The translations under genes and the position numbers were made by a program. Below are positions 1-9,139 of a stretch of 64,000 nt of DNA, one piece after another. Position 1 is the stretch's first letter, and each line of letters opens with the position of its first letter. The notes below the pieces were generated by a model, which was not told the DNA's origin, did no database searches, and worked only from the letters and a program-made list of their open reading frames with translations. Source of the DNA: an uncultured Bacteroidales bacterium (GTDB lineage Bacteria > Bacteroidota > Bacteroidia > Bacteroidales > P3); assembly GCA_900316515.1 (NCBI GenBank), contig ONDE01000001.1, forward strand, positions 1-64,000, read 5' to 3'.

Positions 1-3000
1 CAGCTACGAGTGGAACAACAGCGTCTACACCGAGAGCGGCCGTTACACCATGACCACGGAGAATGACTTCGGCTGCACCCACACCAGCATCCTCAACCTG
101 ACCGTCAACCAGAGCGTCAGCGTAGCCATCGACACTACCGTCGAGGGCAGCTACGTGTGGAGCGACGGCGTGCTCACCGAGAGCGGAGTCTACATGATGA
201 CCTTCACTGCCGCCAACGGTTGCGACAGCACGGTGACCCTCACCCTGACTGTCATTGCCCTGCCGACATACGCCACAGTGCCCTACAGCACCGGCTTCGA
301 GGAGGGCGACGACAACGCATGGGAGTTCGTCAACGGCACTCAGCCCAACTACTGGATGATCGGCAACGCCACCAGCAACGGCGGCAGCCAGTCCATGTAC
401 ATCACCAACGACGGCAGTTCCAACGCCTATACCGTCAGTAGTGCAACCTCCATCGTCTTCGCCACCCGTACCTTCAACCTGACCGAAGCCGGCGAGTATG
501 CCTACCGCTTCGACTGGAAGGCCAGCGGCGAGAGCAGCTACGACTTTATCCGCGCCGCCATGGTGCCCGAGAACACCACACTGACCGCTGGCAACTACAG
601 CGGCTTCAACAACACCGCGGCAGTTCCCACTGGCGGCATCGCCATCGACGGAGCCGCCCGTCTGAACCTGCAATCGGCATGGCAGAGCCGCGCTGGCACC
701 TTCACCATCGACGAGCCCGGCCTCTACACCATGGTCTTCCTCTGGCGCAACGACAACAGCGGTGGAGCCCAGCCTCCCGCAGCCATCGACAACATCAGCT
801 TGATACGCAATACCTGCCCGATGGTGCAGAACATCGTGGCCACAGCCACCAGCTCCACCATCGAGGTGAGCTGGACCGTCGGCGGCAACGAGACCTCATG
901 GGAGGTGAGTTGCGGCGGTAGCACCGTCGTGGTCAACACCACCACATACACCTTCAGCGGCCTCACCGCCAACAGCGACTACACTGTCGGCATCCGCGCC
1001 ATCTGCGGCGAGGGCGACACCAGCATCAACGCCGGCGTTTCGGTACGCACCGCCTGCGGCCTCATAGCCGAGCTGCCGTGGACCGATGACTTCGAGAACG
1101 TGCCCGCCGGCAACAACCAGATGCCCTACTGCTGGACACGCTACACCTCGGCTTCAAGCAACAGCGCATCCTATCCCTACACAGCTTCCAACACCACCAA
1201 TGCCTACAGCGGCACTCACTACCTCTACATGTACACCTCGACAAGCCAGTCCTATCCCGACACGGTGATGGCCATCACGCCCGAACTCGATGTGACCACC
1301 TACCCGATGAATGCCAACCGTGTGGCCTTCTATACCCGAATGAACTCTACGACCTACAGCAAGTACCTCTACATTGGTACGTTGAGCGACCCGACCGACA
1401 TGGGCACCCTGACCGTTCTGGACAGCGTGTACGTGACTGGCGACGCCTACGAGCGCCACACCGTCTCGCTGGCACAGGCTCCGGCCACCGACGCCTACGT
1501 CGCCCTGATAGCCAAGAAGGACAACTATGGTGCTATCTACCTCGATGACTTCACCCTCGAAGAGATGCCCTCGTGCCTCGAGGTCGCCGACCTGACCGTT
1601 ACCGGAAGCACCGCTTCCTCCATCACCGTCAGCTGGGCCGACAACACCAACAGCTCTGCCACCTATACAATATATAACGACACCGCTGTTGTGGCCACCG
1701 GCGTAACCGGCACCACCTACACCGTCACAGGTCTCGAACCTGTCACCCAGTACACCATTGGTGTGCAGGCCGTCTGCGCCTCCGGCAACTCGCCCGTGAT
1801 GACTGTTACTGGCCGCACCCAGTGCGCTCCCATGGCACTGCCCTACTCTACCAGCTTCGAAGACGACGAGCTGCAAGGCACCTCCAATGTGGAAGCCCTG
1901 CCGTGGTGCTGGACACGCCTCTTCTCGGCCGTCACCGGCAGCTACAACTACTTCCCCTATAGCATAACCACGTCGACCAGTGCGATGAGTGGTTCGAAAG
2001 CCCTCTACTTCTCCCACCACGCCAACACCCATGCCGACACCCAGATAGCCGTCCTGCCTCAGGTCGACGTGACCACCTTCCCGATGAACGGCAACCGCGT
2101 GGTCTTCTGGGCCAAGATGTCGAATGCCACATACAGCAACACAGTGCATGTGGGTACCATGAGCGACCCGACCGACATGAACACCTTCACCGAGGCCGGC
2201 AGCGTCGATGTTGTGAGCAGCGTCTACGAGCGCTACACCATCTCGCTGGCCAACATGCCGGCTGCCAACCAGTATGTGGCCCTGATGGTCAACCGCAACA
2301 CCAGTTTGGCTACAACCATCTACACATACACGTATATCGACGACCTGACCATCGAGCAGCTGCCCGCTTGCGTCGAAATTGCCGACCTCACGGCAGGCAA
2401 TGCCACCAGCAACAGCATCACCCTCAGCTGGAGCGACTACACCAACAGCGGTGCCACCTACAGCGTCTACAACGGCGAGACGCTGGTGGCCAGCGGCATC
2501 ACCGGCACCACCTACACCGTCACCGGCCTCACAGCCAATACGGAGTACACCTTCAGCGTGGTGGCCAACTGCTCGGCCGATGCCGGGTCGGAGGCCATGA
2601 GCGTCAGCGCCCGCACCGAGTGCGACCTGCTGACCACGCTGCCCTACATCTACGGCTTCGAGGATGCCGCCACCGGCACCTCAAACAATCCGGTCTTCGA
2701 CGCCGGGTGCTGGCACCGCCTGAACAACGGCACCACCTACATGGGCTATCCCTACATCAGCAGTTCAAGCAGCTACTGCCACACCGGCTCGCGCGGTCTC
2801 TACTGGTACAACGCCATCACCACCGGCACCTACGGCGACTACCAGGTCGTGGTGCTGCCCGGCGTTGGCGGAGACTACAGCATCGACGGCTTGCGCCTGA
2901 AGTTCTGGGCCAAAGCCAGCAGTGCCAACTACCGTCCCGTCTTCACCGTGGGTGTGATGACCGACCCGACCGACATCGCTACCTTCGAGACCGTGGCCAC

Positions 3001-6000
3001 CGTCAACGTGAACACCGAAGGCAACACCAACTGGGCCGAGTACACAGCCAACCTGAACAGCTACGCCGGCAACGGCCGCTATGTGGCCCTGCGTGCCGAC
3101 CGTCCTGCCTCGACATGGTATGCCTATGTCGACGACTTCACCCTCGAGGAACTGCCGTCGTGCGTCGAGGTGACCGACCTGGCCGTGGCCGATGCCACCG
3201 ACAGCAGCATCACCCTCGCTTGGACCGACGACCTCAATACCAGCGCCACCTATAGCGTCTACTACGGCGACTCGCTCCTGGCGACTGGCGTCACCGAGAC
3301 TACCCACACCGTCACCGGCCTCAGCGCCAACACGCAGTACACCTTCAGCGTTGTGGCCAGCTGCTCGGCAACCGTATACACCAATGCCGTCAGCGTCACA
3401 GGCCGAACCGAGTGCTCCAGCTTCGAGGTGCCCTACACTTGGACCTTCGAGAACGACGCCACCAGCGCCACTCCCGAATGCTGGGTGAAGGTGGGCGACG
3501 GCAACGCCTATGTGTATAACAGCAGCAGCAACGCCCACAACAGCATCAACTACCTCCGCTTCAGCGGCTCCACCAGCAACCTCGTGGTGCTTCCCGCCAT
3601 CAACGGCAGCATCGATACCCTGCAGCTGCGCTTCTGGACCCGTCCGGAAAGCATCACCAGCAGCTCCTGTGGCACCTTCTCGGTGGGTTATATGACCAAT
3701 GCCACCGATGAGACCTCCTTCGTCGAAGTGGCCAACTACAGATACAACGACTGGACCGCCGCCGCCTACGAGGAGAAGACCGTCACCTTCGCCGGCGCTC
3801 CCACCGGTGCACGCATAGCCATGCGCCACAACGCTGGCAGCACCAGTTACTGGTGGTACGTCGACGACGTGACCGTCGAGGCCGCTCCCAGCTGCCTGCC
3901 CGTCAACGGCATTGTTGCAAGCAACATCACCGAGACTGGCGCCACCCTGACCTGGAACGGTGTAGCTACCGCCTACAGCGTCTACAACATGGCCGACGGC
4001 AGCCTGGTGCAGACCGTCAGCGCCGCCACCATCGCCCTCACAGGCCTAACGGCCAACACCGCCTACACCTACGGCATCGCCGCAGTGTGTGGCGACAGCG
4101 AGAGCGACACGGTGACCGTCAGCTTCCGCACCGCCTGCGCCGCCATCGCCACGCTGCCCTACACCATGGGCTTCGAGGCCGACGAAATCGTGGGCACCGT
4201 CAATAGCGAGGCCTTCCCGTACTGCTGGACACGCTTCAACACCCTCACCTCGGGCTACAACTACTACCCCTACAGCTACAATTATGCCAACTATGCCCAC
4301 GACGGCAGCCGCGCCCTCTACTTCTACAACTACACCAGCAGTTACTCCACCTACGCCGACACCACCGGCTTCATCCTGCCGGCCCTCGACGTAACCACCT
4401 ACCCGATGAACGCCAACCGCCTGACCTTCTGGGCCAGAGTTAACGCCGCCAGCTACAGCTCCCTGATCCAGGTTGGCACCATGACCGACCCGACCGACAT
4501 CAGCACCTTTACGCTGGCCGACACCATGACTGTCAGCGGCACCGACTACACGAGGTACATTGCCTCGCTGGCCACCGCCACCGCCACCGACGCCTATGTG
4601 GCCGTCATAGTGCCCAAGGCCACTGCCAACGGCGGTATGTATCTTGATGACCTGACCCTTGAGGTGCAGCCCACCTGCCCGGATGTCGCCGGCCTTACCC
4701 TCGACAGCCAGACCGCCAGCAGCGCCAACGTCAGCTGGAACAACAACGGCGCCGACAGCTACGAAGTCGAGGTGCGCCAGAACGGCGTGGCCCTCAACAG
4801 CGTCACCGTCACCATCAGCGACACCGCCGCCGAGATCAGCGACCTGCAGGTCGACAACGACTACCAGATAGTTGTGCGTGCTGTCTGCGGCACCACGCCC
4901 GGTGCATGGAGCAGCGTCCTGAACATCCACATCGGCTACTGCCTGCCCAACCCGACCTCACGCGACGGTAGCGGCATCACCAGCGTAGCCTTCGGTGGCA
5001 TGACCAACAGCACCACCCATCCCACTGCAGCACCCTTCTACGGCAACTACAGCGACATGAGCGGCACCGTCGCCGCCGGCACCGAGGCTACGGTCGACAT
5101 CACCTACGCCACCGGCTACACCTACGGCACCATCATTTGGGTAGACTGGGACAACAGCCTCAGCTTCGACGCCGACGAGGTGGTCTATGTTGGCACAAGC
5201 GAAAACAGCAACCCGACCACCCTCAGCGCCAGCTTTGTCATCCCCGCCAGCACCGATACCGGCAACTACCGCATGCGTATCGTGGGTGCCGACAATGCCT
5301 TCGACAACTACACCGGCTCCATTGCCGCCGCTGCCAACGCCAACCCCTGCGCCACCTACAGCTATGGCGTGGCCGAGGACTACACCCTCACCGTCACCGA
5401 GGCTCCGAGCTGCATGACTCCCGTCCTGCTGACGGCCACGGCCGTGACGGCCACCACCGCCACCCTAACCTGGGACGGCAATGCCGGCAGCTACAACATC
5501 TACAACATGGCCGACACCAGCCTGGTTGACAGCACCTCTGCCACGAGCTACGAGCTGACTGGCCTCAGCGCCACCACGCAGTACACCTTCGGCGTTGCCG
5601 CCAACTGCGGCGATAGTGGCGAGAGCGACTATGCCGTCGTTACCTTCAACACCGCCTGCGGTGCCGTCGACCTGCCCTTCACAGAGACCTTCGAGACCAC
5701 CAGCGCTTCGGCCAACTGCTGGACCAGCGACGGCCCCGGCTCTTGGACTATCGCCACCGGCGACTACCAGGCAACCACCGGTGCCTACGAGGGCAGCCTC
5801 AATGCCAAGATTCAGTACTCGGCAAGGAACAACGTCACCAAATTCATCTCGCCCGCCGTCAACACCAACGGCACCGACAGCGTGAAGCTCACCTACGCCC
5901 ACATCCAGCGTGCTTGGAGCAGCGACCAAGACCAGATGCGCGTCTACTACCGCACCGTGGCCGACGGCGAATGGACCGTGGCCGCCGCCTACACCTCCGA

Positions 6001-8956
6001 GGTAGCCACGTGGACCGTGGACAGCGTCGTGCTGCCCGCCAACACCTACCAGGTGGCCTTCGAGATGACCGACAACTGGGGCTACGGTGTGGCCATCGAC
6101 AGCATCGTCTTCGGCTATGCTCCTGCCGACAGCGTGCCCGTGGTCGACACCACGTGGTACACCGTCAATGTTGACTATGACGCCACGATGGGTACCGTGA
6201 CCGGTGCCGGCATGTATGAGGAAGGCGCCACTGCCACCCTCACCGCCACCGCCGCCAGCTGCTACACCTTCACCGGCTGGACCAACGCCCAGGGTGATAC
6301 CATCGGCACAGACGCTACCATCGCCATTGCTGCCGTCAGCGACACCGCCATCTTCGCCAACTTCGGAGCCAACATCTACAGTGGCGATACCTCGGCCATC
6401 GCTTGCGACAGCTACGAATGGAATGGTATGACGCTCACCGAAAGTGGAGATACTACCTATATGTATTATACTGCCAACGGCTGCGACAGCACCGTAACGC
6501 TGCACCTCACCATCAACAACAGCACCACCGGCGACACCACGGCAGTGGCTTGCGACAGCTACGAGTGGTACGGCATGACGCTCACTCAGAGCGGCGACAC
6601 CACCTACACGCTCAGCAACGCCTTCGGCTGCGACAGCGTCGTGACGTTGCACTTGACGGTGAACAACAGCACCTTCGGTGTTGAGACCCTGACGGCTTGC
6701 GACAGCATCACATGGAACGACAGCCTCTTCACCGAGAGCGGCATCTACACCTTCGCCTATAGCAACGACAACCAGTGCGCCAGCGTGGACACCCTGCACC
6801 TCACTGTCAACAACAGCACCGAGAGTGCCGACACTGTGACGGTCTGCGGCAGCTACCTCTGGCATGGTGTTGAGTACACCGAGAGTGGCGAGTATGAGTT
6901 CGACACTGTCAACGCCAGTGGTTGCACACACCACGAGACCCTCAGCCTCACAGTCAACAACAGCACCTATGCTGTCGAGACTCTGACGGCTTGCGACAGC
7001 CTCGTGTGGAACGGCACACTCTACACCCAGAGTAACAACACCGACACCATGGTGCTCACCAACCAGTATGGCTGCGACAGCATTGTCACGCTGAACCTTA
7101 CTGTCAACTACAGCAACACCAGCGTTGACACCATTACCGCCTGCAACAGCTACATCTGGCACGGTACCGAGTACTTCGCTTCGAACGATACGGCTACCTA
7201 CACCACCACCAATGCTGCCGGTTGCGACAGTGTGGTCACCTTGAACCTCACCATCAACCAGTGCAACACCACCGAGCTCACTGCCTGCGACAGCTACACC
7301 TGGAGTGTTAACGATATGACCTACACCCAGAGCGGCACCTATATCGAGGGCACCGATACCCTTGTGCTGACCATCAACTACAGCACCACAGGTATCGACC
7401 TGCAGGAAGCTTGCGACATGTACACTTGGATCGATGACAGCATCTACACTGAAAGTACAACCAGCGCTACCTACACTCTCGAGAATGCCGCCGGATGCGA
7501 CAGCGTGGTAACCCTCAACCTCACTATCCACAGTAGCAATACCGTGGTTGAGACCTTGACGGCTTGCGACAGCTACATGTGGAACGGCACTCTCTACACC
7601 GAGAGCAACAACACCGATACCATGGTGCTCACCAACCAGTATGGCTGCGACAGCATCGTCACACTGAACCTGACTGTCAACTACAGCAGCACCAGCGTTG
7701 ACACCATTACCGCTTGCAACAGCTACATCTGGCATGGTACCGAGTACTTTGCTTCGAACGACACTGCTACCTACACCACCACAAATGCCGCCGGCTGCGA
7801 CAGCGTGATTACACTGAACCTCACCATCAACCAGTGCAACACCACTACCATCACCGCCTGCGACACCTACACGTGGAATGTCAGCGGACAGACCTACACT
7901 GTCAGCGATACATATATCTTCGGTAACGACACCCTCGTGCTTACCATCAACCACAGCACCACTGCCATCGACCTCCTGCAGGCCTGCGACAGCTACGCTT
8001 GGATTGACGGCAACGTATACACCGAGAATAACAGTACCGCTACTTACACTCTCGAGAACGCTGCTGGTTGCGACAGCGTGGTTACCCTCAACCTGACGGT
8101 CAACTACACCGTGACCAACACTGTTGATGTCACTGCTGCTCCTGGCTACACCATCGGCAACAACATCTTCAACGAGAGCACTGTGTTTGTCGACACCCTC
8201 GAGGCTGCCACCGGTTGCGATAGCATTGTAACCTACAACATCACCATCGTCAGCCAACCGGACGACATCACCTTCATCCTCACCGTCAACGACACCCTCA
8301 AGGGTACCACCAACCCGCTGCCTGGCACCTACACCTACTCTGTGGGTGACAGCGCAATGGTTGAGGCCATCGCCAACGACGGCTACCGCTTCGACTACTG
8401 GCTCGTCTCCGCTATGGGTATGACCGACACGCTGCGCCTGCCGATGTATGCCGCAGTGTTGCCTGCCGAGCTGGCTGGTCTTACCATCGAAGTCCAGGCC
8501 GTCTTCGTCGCCAACACATACCACATCGTTGGTGTGCCTAACGACACCGCCATGGGTAGCGTCTACGGCTCCGGTTGGTACAACCAAGGCTCTCCTGCTA
8601 CACTCAGCGCTGTCGCCAAGACCGGCTACCGCTTCGTCCAGTGGAGCACTGGTGAGACCACACCCACGCTGCAGTTCATTGTCACCGAGGATGTCTTCGT
8701 CACCGCTATATTCGACACAATAGAAGTCGGTATCGAGGATGCCGAAGAAATCGACATCACCGTCTACAGCACCGGTATGAGAATTATCGTCAAGGGTGCC
8801 GAAGGCCACGATGTGCGTCTCTTCGATGTCAATGGACGTCTGATCAATGTTGCCACCAAGGTTGGCGAGACTACCGAGTTCCGCGTCAACGCCACGGGTG
8901 TCTACCTCATCAAGGTTGACAACTACCCGGCCAAGCGCGTCCTCGTGGTCCGTTAA
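1..8956 (+). CDS. Giant T9SS-secreted repeat adhesin, 5' end outside window
   Basis: The reading frame is open from base 2, so the gene begins upstream; about 2980 residues are visible. Order seen: two Cys-rich repeats of the ACDSYxW...GCDSxVTLxLTV type; about seven alternations of a MAM/jelly-roll-like domain (LPYSTGFE...CW) with a fibronectin type III-like domain (xxSITVSW...YTVTGL); a GEVED-type domain near 5000-5390; another FN3 plus jelly-roll pair; an InlB-B-like domain near 6160-6370; thirteen further Cys-rich repeats (about 6375-8260); two more InlB-B-like domains; and a C-terminal sorting domain (VRLFDVNGRLIN...GVYLIKV...KRVLVVR). The sorting domain is the T9SS type A signature, so I infer export and cell-surface attachment. 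Codons are strongly biased to GAC, AGC, ACC and AAC, which leaves long spurious antisense ORFs. Binding target unknown. Confidence 0.9.
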   Translation, partial: SYEWNNSVYTESGRYTMTTENDFGCTHTSILNLTVNQSVSVAIDTTVEGSYVWSDGVLTESGVYMMTFTAANGCDSTVTLTLTVIALPTYATVPYSTGFEEGDDNAWEFVNGTQPNYWMIGNATSNGGSQSMYITNDGSSNAYTVSSATSIVFATRTFNLTEAGEYAYRFDWKASGESSYDFIRAAMVPENTTLTAGNYSGFNNTAAVPTGGIAIDGAARLNLQSAWQSRAGTFTIDEPGLYTMVFLWRNDNSGGAQPPAAIDNISLIRNTCPMVQNIVATATSSTIEVSWTVGGNETSWEVSCGGSTVVVNTTTYTFSGLTANSDYTVGIRAICGEGDTSINAGVSVRTACGLIAELPWTDDFENVPAGNNQMPYCWTRYTSASSNSASYPYTASNTTNAYSGTHYLYMYTSTSQSYPDTVMAITPELDVTTYPMNANRVAFYTRMNSTTYSKYLYIGTLSDPTDMGTLTVLDSVYVTGDAYERHTVSLAQAPATDAYVALIAKKDNYGAIYLDDFTLEEMPSCLEVADLTVTGSTASSITVSWADNTNSSATYTIYNDTAVVATGVTGTTYTVTGLEPVTQYTIGVQAVCASGNSPVMTVTGRTQCAPMALPYSTSFEDDELQGTSNVEALPWCWTRLFSAVTGSYNYFPYSITTSTSAMSGSKALYFSHHANTHADTQIAVLPQVDVTTFPMNGNRVVFWAKMSNATYSNTVHVGTMSDPTDMNTFTEAGSVDVVSSVYERYTISLANMPAANQYVALMVNRNTSLATTIYTYTYIDDLTIEQLPACVEIADLTAGNATSNSITLSWSDYTNSGATYSVYNGETLVASGITGTTYTVTGLTANTEYTFSVVANCSADAGSEAMSVSARTECDLLTTLPYIYGFEDAATGTSNNPVFDAGCWHRLNNGTTYMGYPYISSSSSYCHTGSRGLYWYNAITTGTYGDYQVVVLPGVGGDYSIDGLRLKFWAKASSANYRPVFTVGVMTDPTDIATFETVATVNVNTEGNTNWAEYTANLNSYAGNGRYVALRADRPASTWYAYVDDFTLEELPSCVEVTDLAVADATDSSITLAWTDDLNTSATYSVYYGDSLLATGVTETTHTVTGLSANTQYTFSVVASCSATVYTNAVSVTGRTECSSFEVPYTWTFENDATSATPECWVKVGDGNAYVYNSSSNAHNSINYLRFSGSTSNLVVLPAINGSIDTLQLRFWTRPESITSSSCGTFSVGYMTNATDETSFVEVANYRYNDWTAAAYEEKTVTFAGAPTGARIAMRHNAGSTSYWWYVDDVTVEAAPSCLPVNGIVASNITETGATLTWNGVATAYSVYNMADGSLVQTVSAATIALTGLTANTAYTYGIAAVCGDSESDTVTVSFRTACAAIATLPYTMGFEADEIVGTVNSEAFPYCWTRFNTLTSGYNYYPYSYNYANYAHDGSRALYFYNYTSSYSTYADTTGFILPALDVTTYPMNANRLTFWARVNAASYSSLIQVGTMTDPTDISTFTLADTMTVSGTDYTRYIASLATATATDAYVAVIVPKATANGGMYLDDLTLEVQPTCPDVAGLTLDSQTASSANVSWNNNGADSYEVEVRQNGVALNSVTVTISDTAAEISDLQVDNDYQIVVRAVCGTTPGAWSSVLNIHIGYCLPNPTSRDGSGITSVAFGGMTNSTTHPTAAPFYGNYSDMSGTVAAGTEATVDITYATGYTYGTIIWVDWDNSLSFDADEVVYVGTSENSNPTTLSASFVIPASTDTGNYRMRIVGADNAFDNYTGSIAAAANANPCATYSYGVAEDYTLTVTEAPSCMTPVLLTATAVTATTATLTWDGNAGSYNIYNMADTSLVDSTSATSYELTGLSATTQYTFGVAANCGDSGESDYAVVTFNTACGAVDLPFTETFETTSASANCWTSDGPGSWTIATGDYQATTGAYEGSLNAKIQYSARNNVTKFISPAVNTNGTDSVKLTYAHIQRAWSSDQDQMRVYYRTVADGEWTVAAAYTSEVATWTVDSVVLPANTYQVAFEMTDNWGYGVAIDSIVFGYAPADSVPVVDTTWYTVNVDYDATMGTVTGAGMYEEGATATLTATAASCYTFTGWTNAQGDTIGTDATIAIAAVSDTAIFANFGANIYSGDTSAIACDSYEWNGMTLTESGDTTYMYYTANGCDSTVTLHLTINNSTTGDTTAVACDSYEWYGMTLTQSGDTTYTLSNAFGCDSVVTLHLTVNNSTFGVETLTACDSITWNDSLFTESGIYTFAYSNDNQCASVDTLHLTVNNSTESADTVTVCGSYLWHGVEYTESGEYEFDTVNASGCTHHETLSLTVNNSTYAVETLTACDSLVWNGTLYTQSNNTDTMVLTNQYGCDSIVTLNLTVNYSNTSVDTITACNSYIWHGTEYFASNDTATYTTTNAAGCDSVVTLNLTINQCNTTELTACDSYTWSVNDMTYTQSGTYIEGTDTLVLTINYSTTGIDLQEACDMYTWIDDSIYTESTTSATYTLENAAGCDSVVTLNLTIHSSNTVVETLTACDSYMWNGTLYTESNNTDTMVLTNQYGCDSIVTLNLTVNYSSTSVDTITACNSYIWHGTEYFASNDTATYTTTNAAGCDSVITLNLTINQCNTTTITACDTYTWNVSGQTYTVSDTYIFGNDTLVLTINHSTTAIDLLQACDSYAWIDGNVYTENNSTATYTLENAAGCDSVVTLNLTVNYTVTNTVDVTAAPGYTIGNNIFNESTVFVDTLEAATGCDSIVTYNITIVSQPDDITFILTVNDTLKGTTNPLPGTYTYSVGDSAMVEAIANDGYRFDYWLVSAMGMTDTLRLPMYAAVLPAELAGLTIEVQAVFVANTYHIVGVPNDTAMGSVYGSGWYNQGSPATLSAVAKTGYRFVQWSTGETTPTLQFIVTEDVFVTAIFDTIEVGIEDAEEIDITVYSTGMRIIVKGAEGHDVRLFDVNGRLINVATKVGETTEFRVNATGVYLIKVDNYPAKRVLVVR
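6967..8112 (+). repeat. 573-bp tandem duplication of four adhesin repeats
   Basis: Within the Cys-rich array, repeat units 5-8 (about 6967-7539) and 9-12 (about 7540-8112) match in order and largely in sequence. For example TTNAAGCDSV and LTINQCNTT recur exactly 573 bp (191 codons) apart. This is a block duplication on top of the about 48-residue unit repeat. Confidence 0.85.
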
Positions 8957-8981
8957 GCCATCAAGGCATAACACTACCTGC

Positions 8982-9017
8982 GAGGGGGCCTGCACATGCG
9001 TGCAGGCCCCCTCCTTT
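8982..9017 (+). terminator. Intrinsic terminator after adhesin
   Basis: A perfect 14-bp GC-rich stem (GAGGGGGCCTGCAC at 8982-8995 with its complement at 9000-9013) closed by an ATGC tetraloop. It lies 25 bp after the adhesin stop and is followed by a short, imperfect T-rich stretch. Confidence 0.85.
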
Positions 9018-9061
9018 ATATGTCATTTGCTCCGCAAATCTCTGTTCACCATCAAAATTAA

Positions 9062-9093
9062 TTTGTATATATAAATGTGTTTGTGTATCTTTG
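9062..9093 (+). promoter_or_regulatory. Bacteroides-type promoter of leuS
   Basis: TTTG at 9062-9065, a 20-bp spacer and TATCTTTG at 9086-9093 match the -33/-7 consensus TTTG/TAnnTTTG. The predicted leader before the leuS ATG is about 40 nt. Confidence 0.8.
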
Positions 9094-9139
9094 CAGTTTG
9101 CAGTACAGAGTGTGTGCTGCTTTAAATGATTGATAGAAA

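Noticed and set aside
5465..8995. Antisense ORF of 1176 codons opposite the adhesin gene, and similar antisense ORFs at 1154-2149, 2765-3829 and 4046-4930
   Set aside because: The plus-strand protein has clear domains. The adhesin's biased codons (GAC, AGC, ACC) avoid TTA, CTA and TCA, which leaves the opposite strand open. The antisense translations show no domains.
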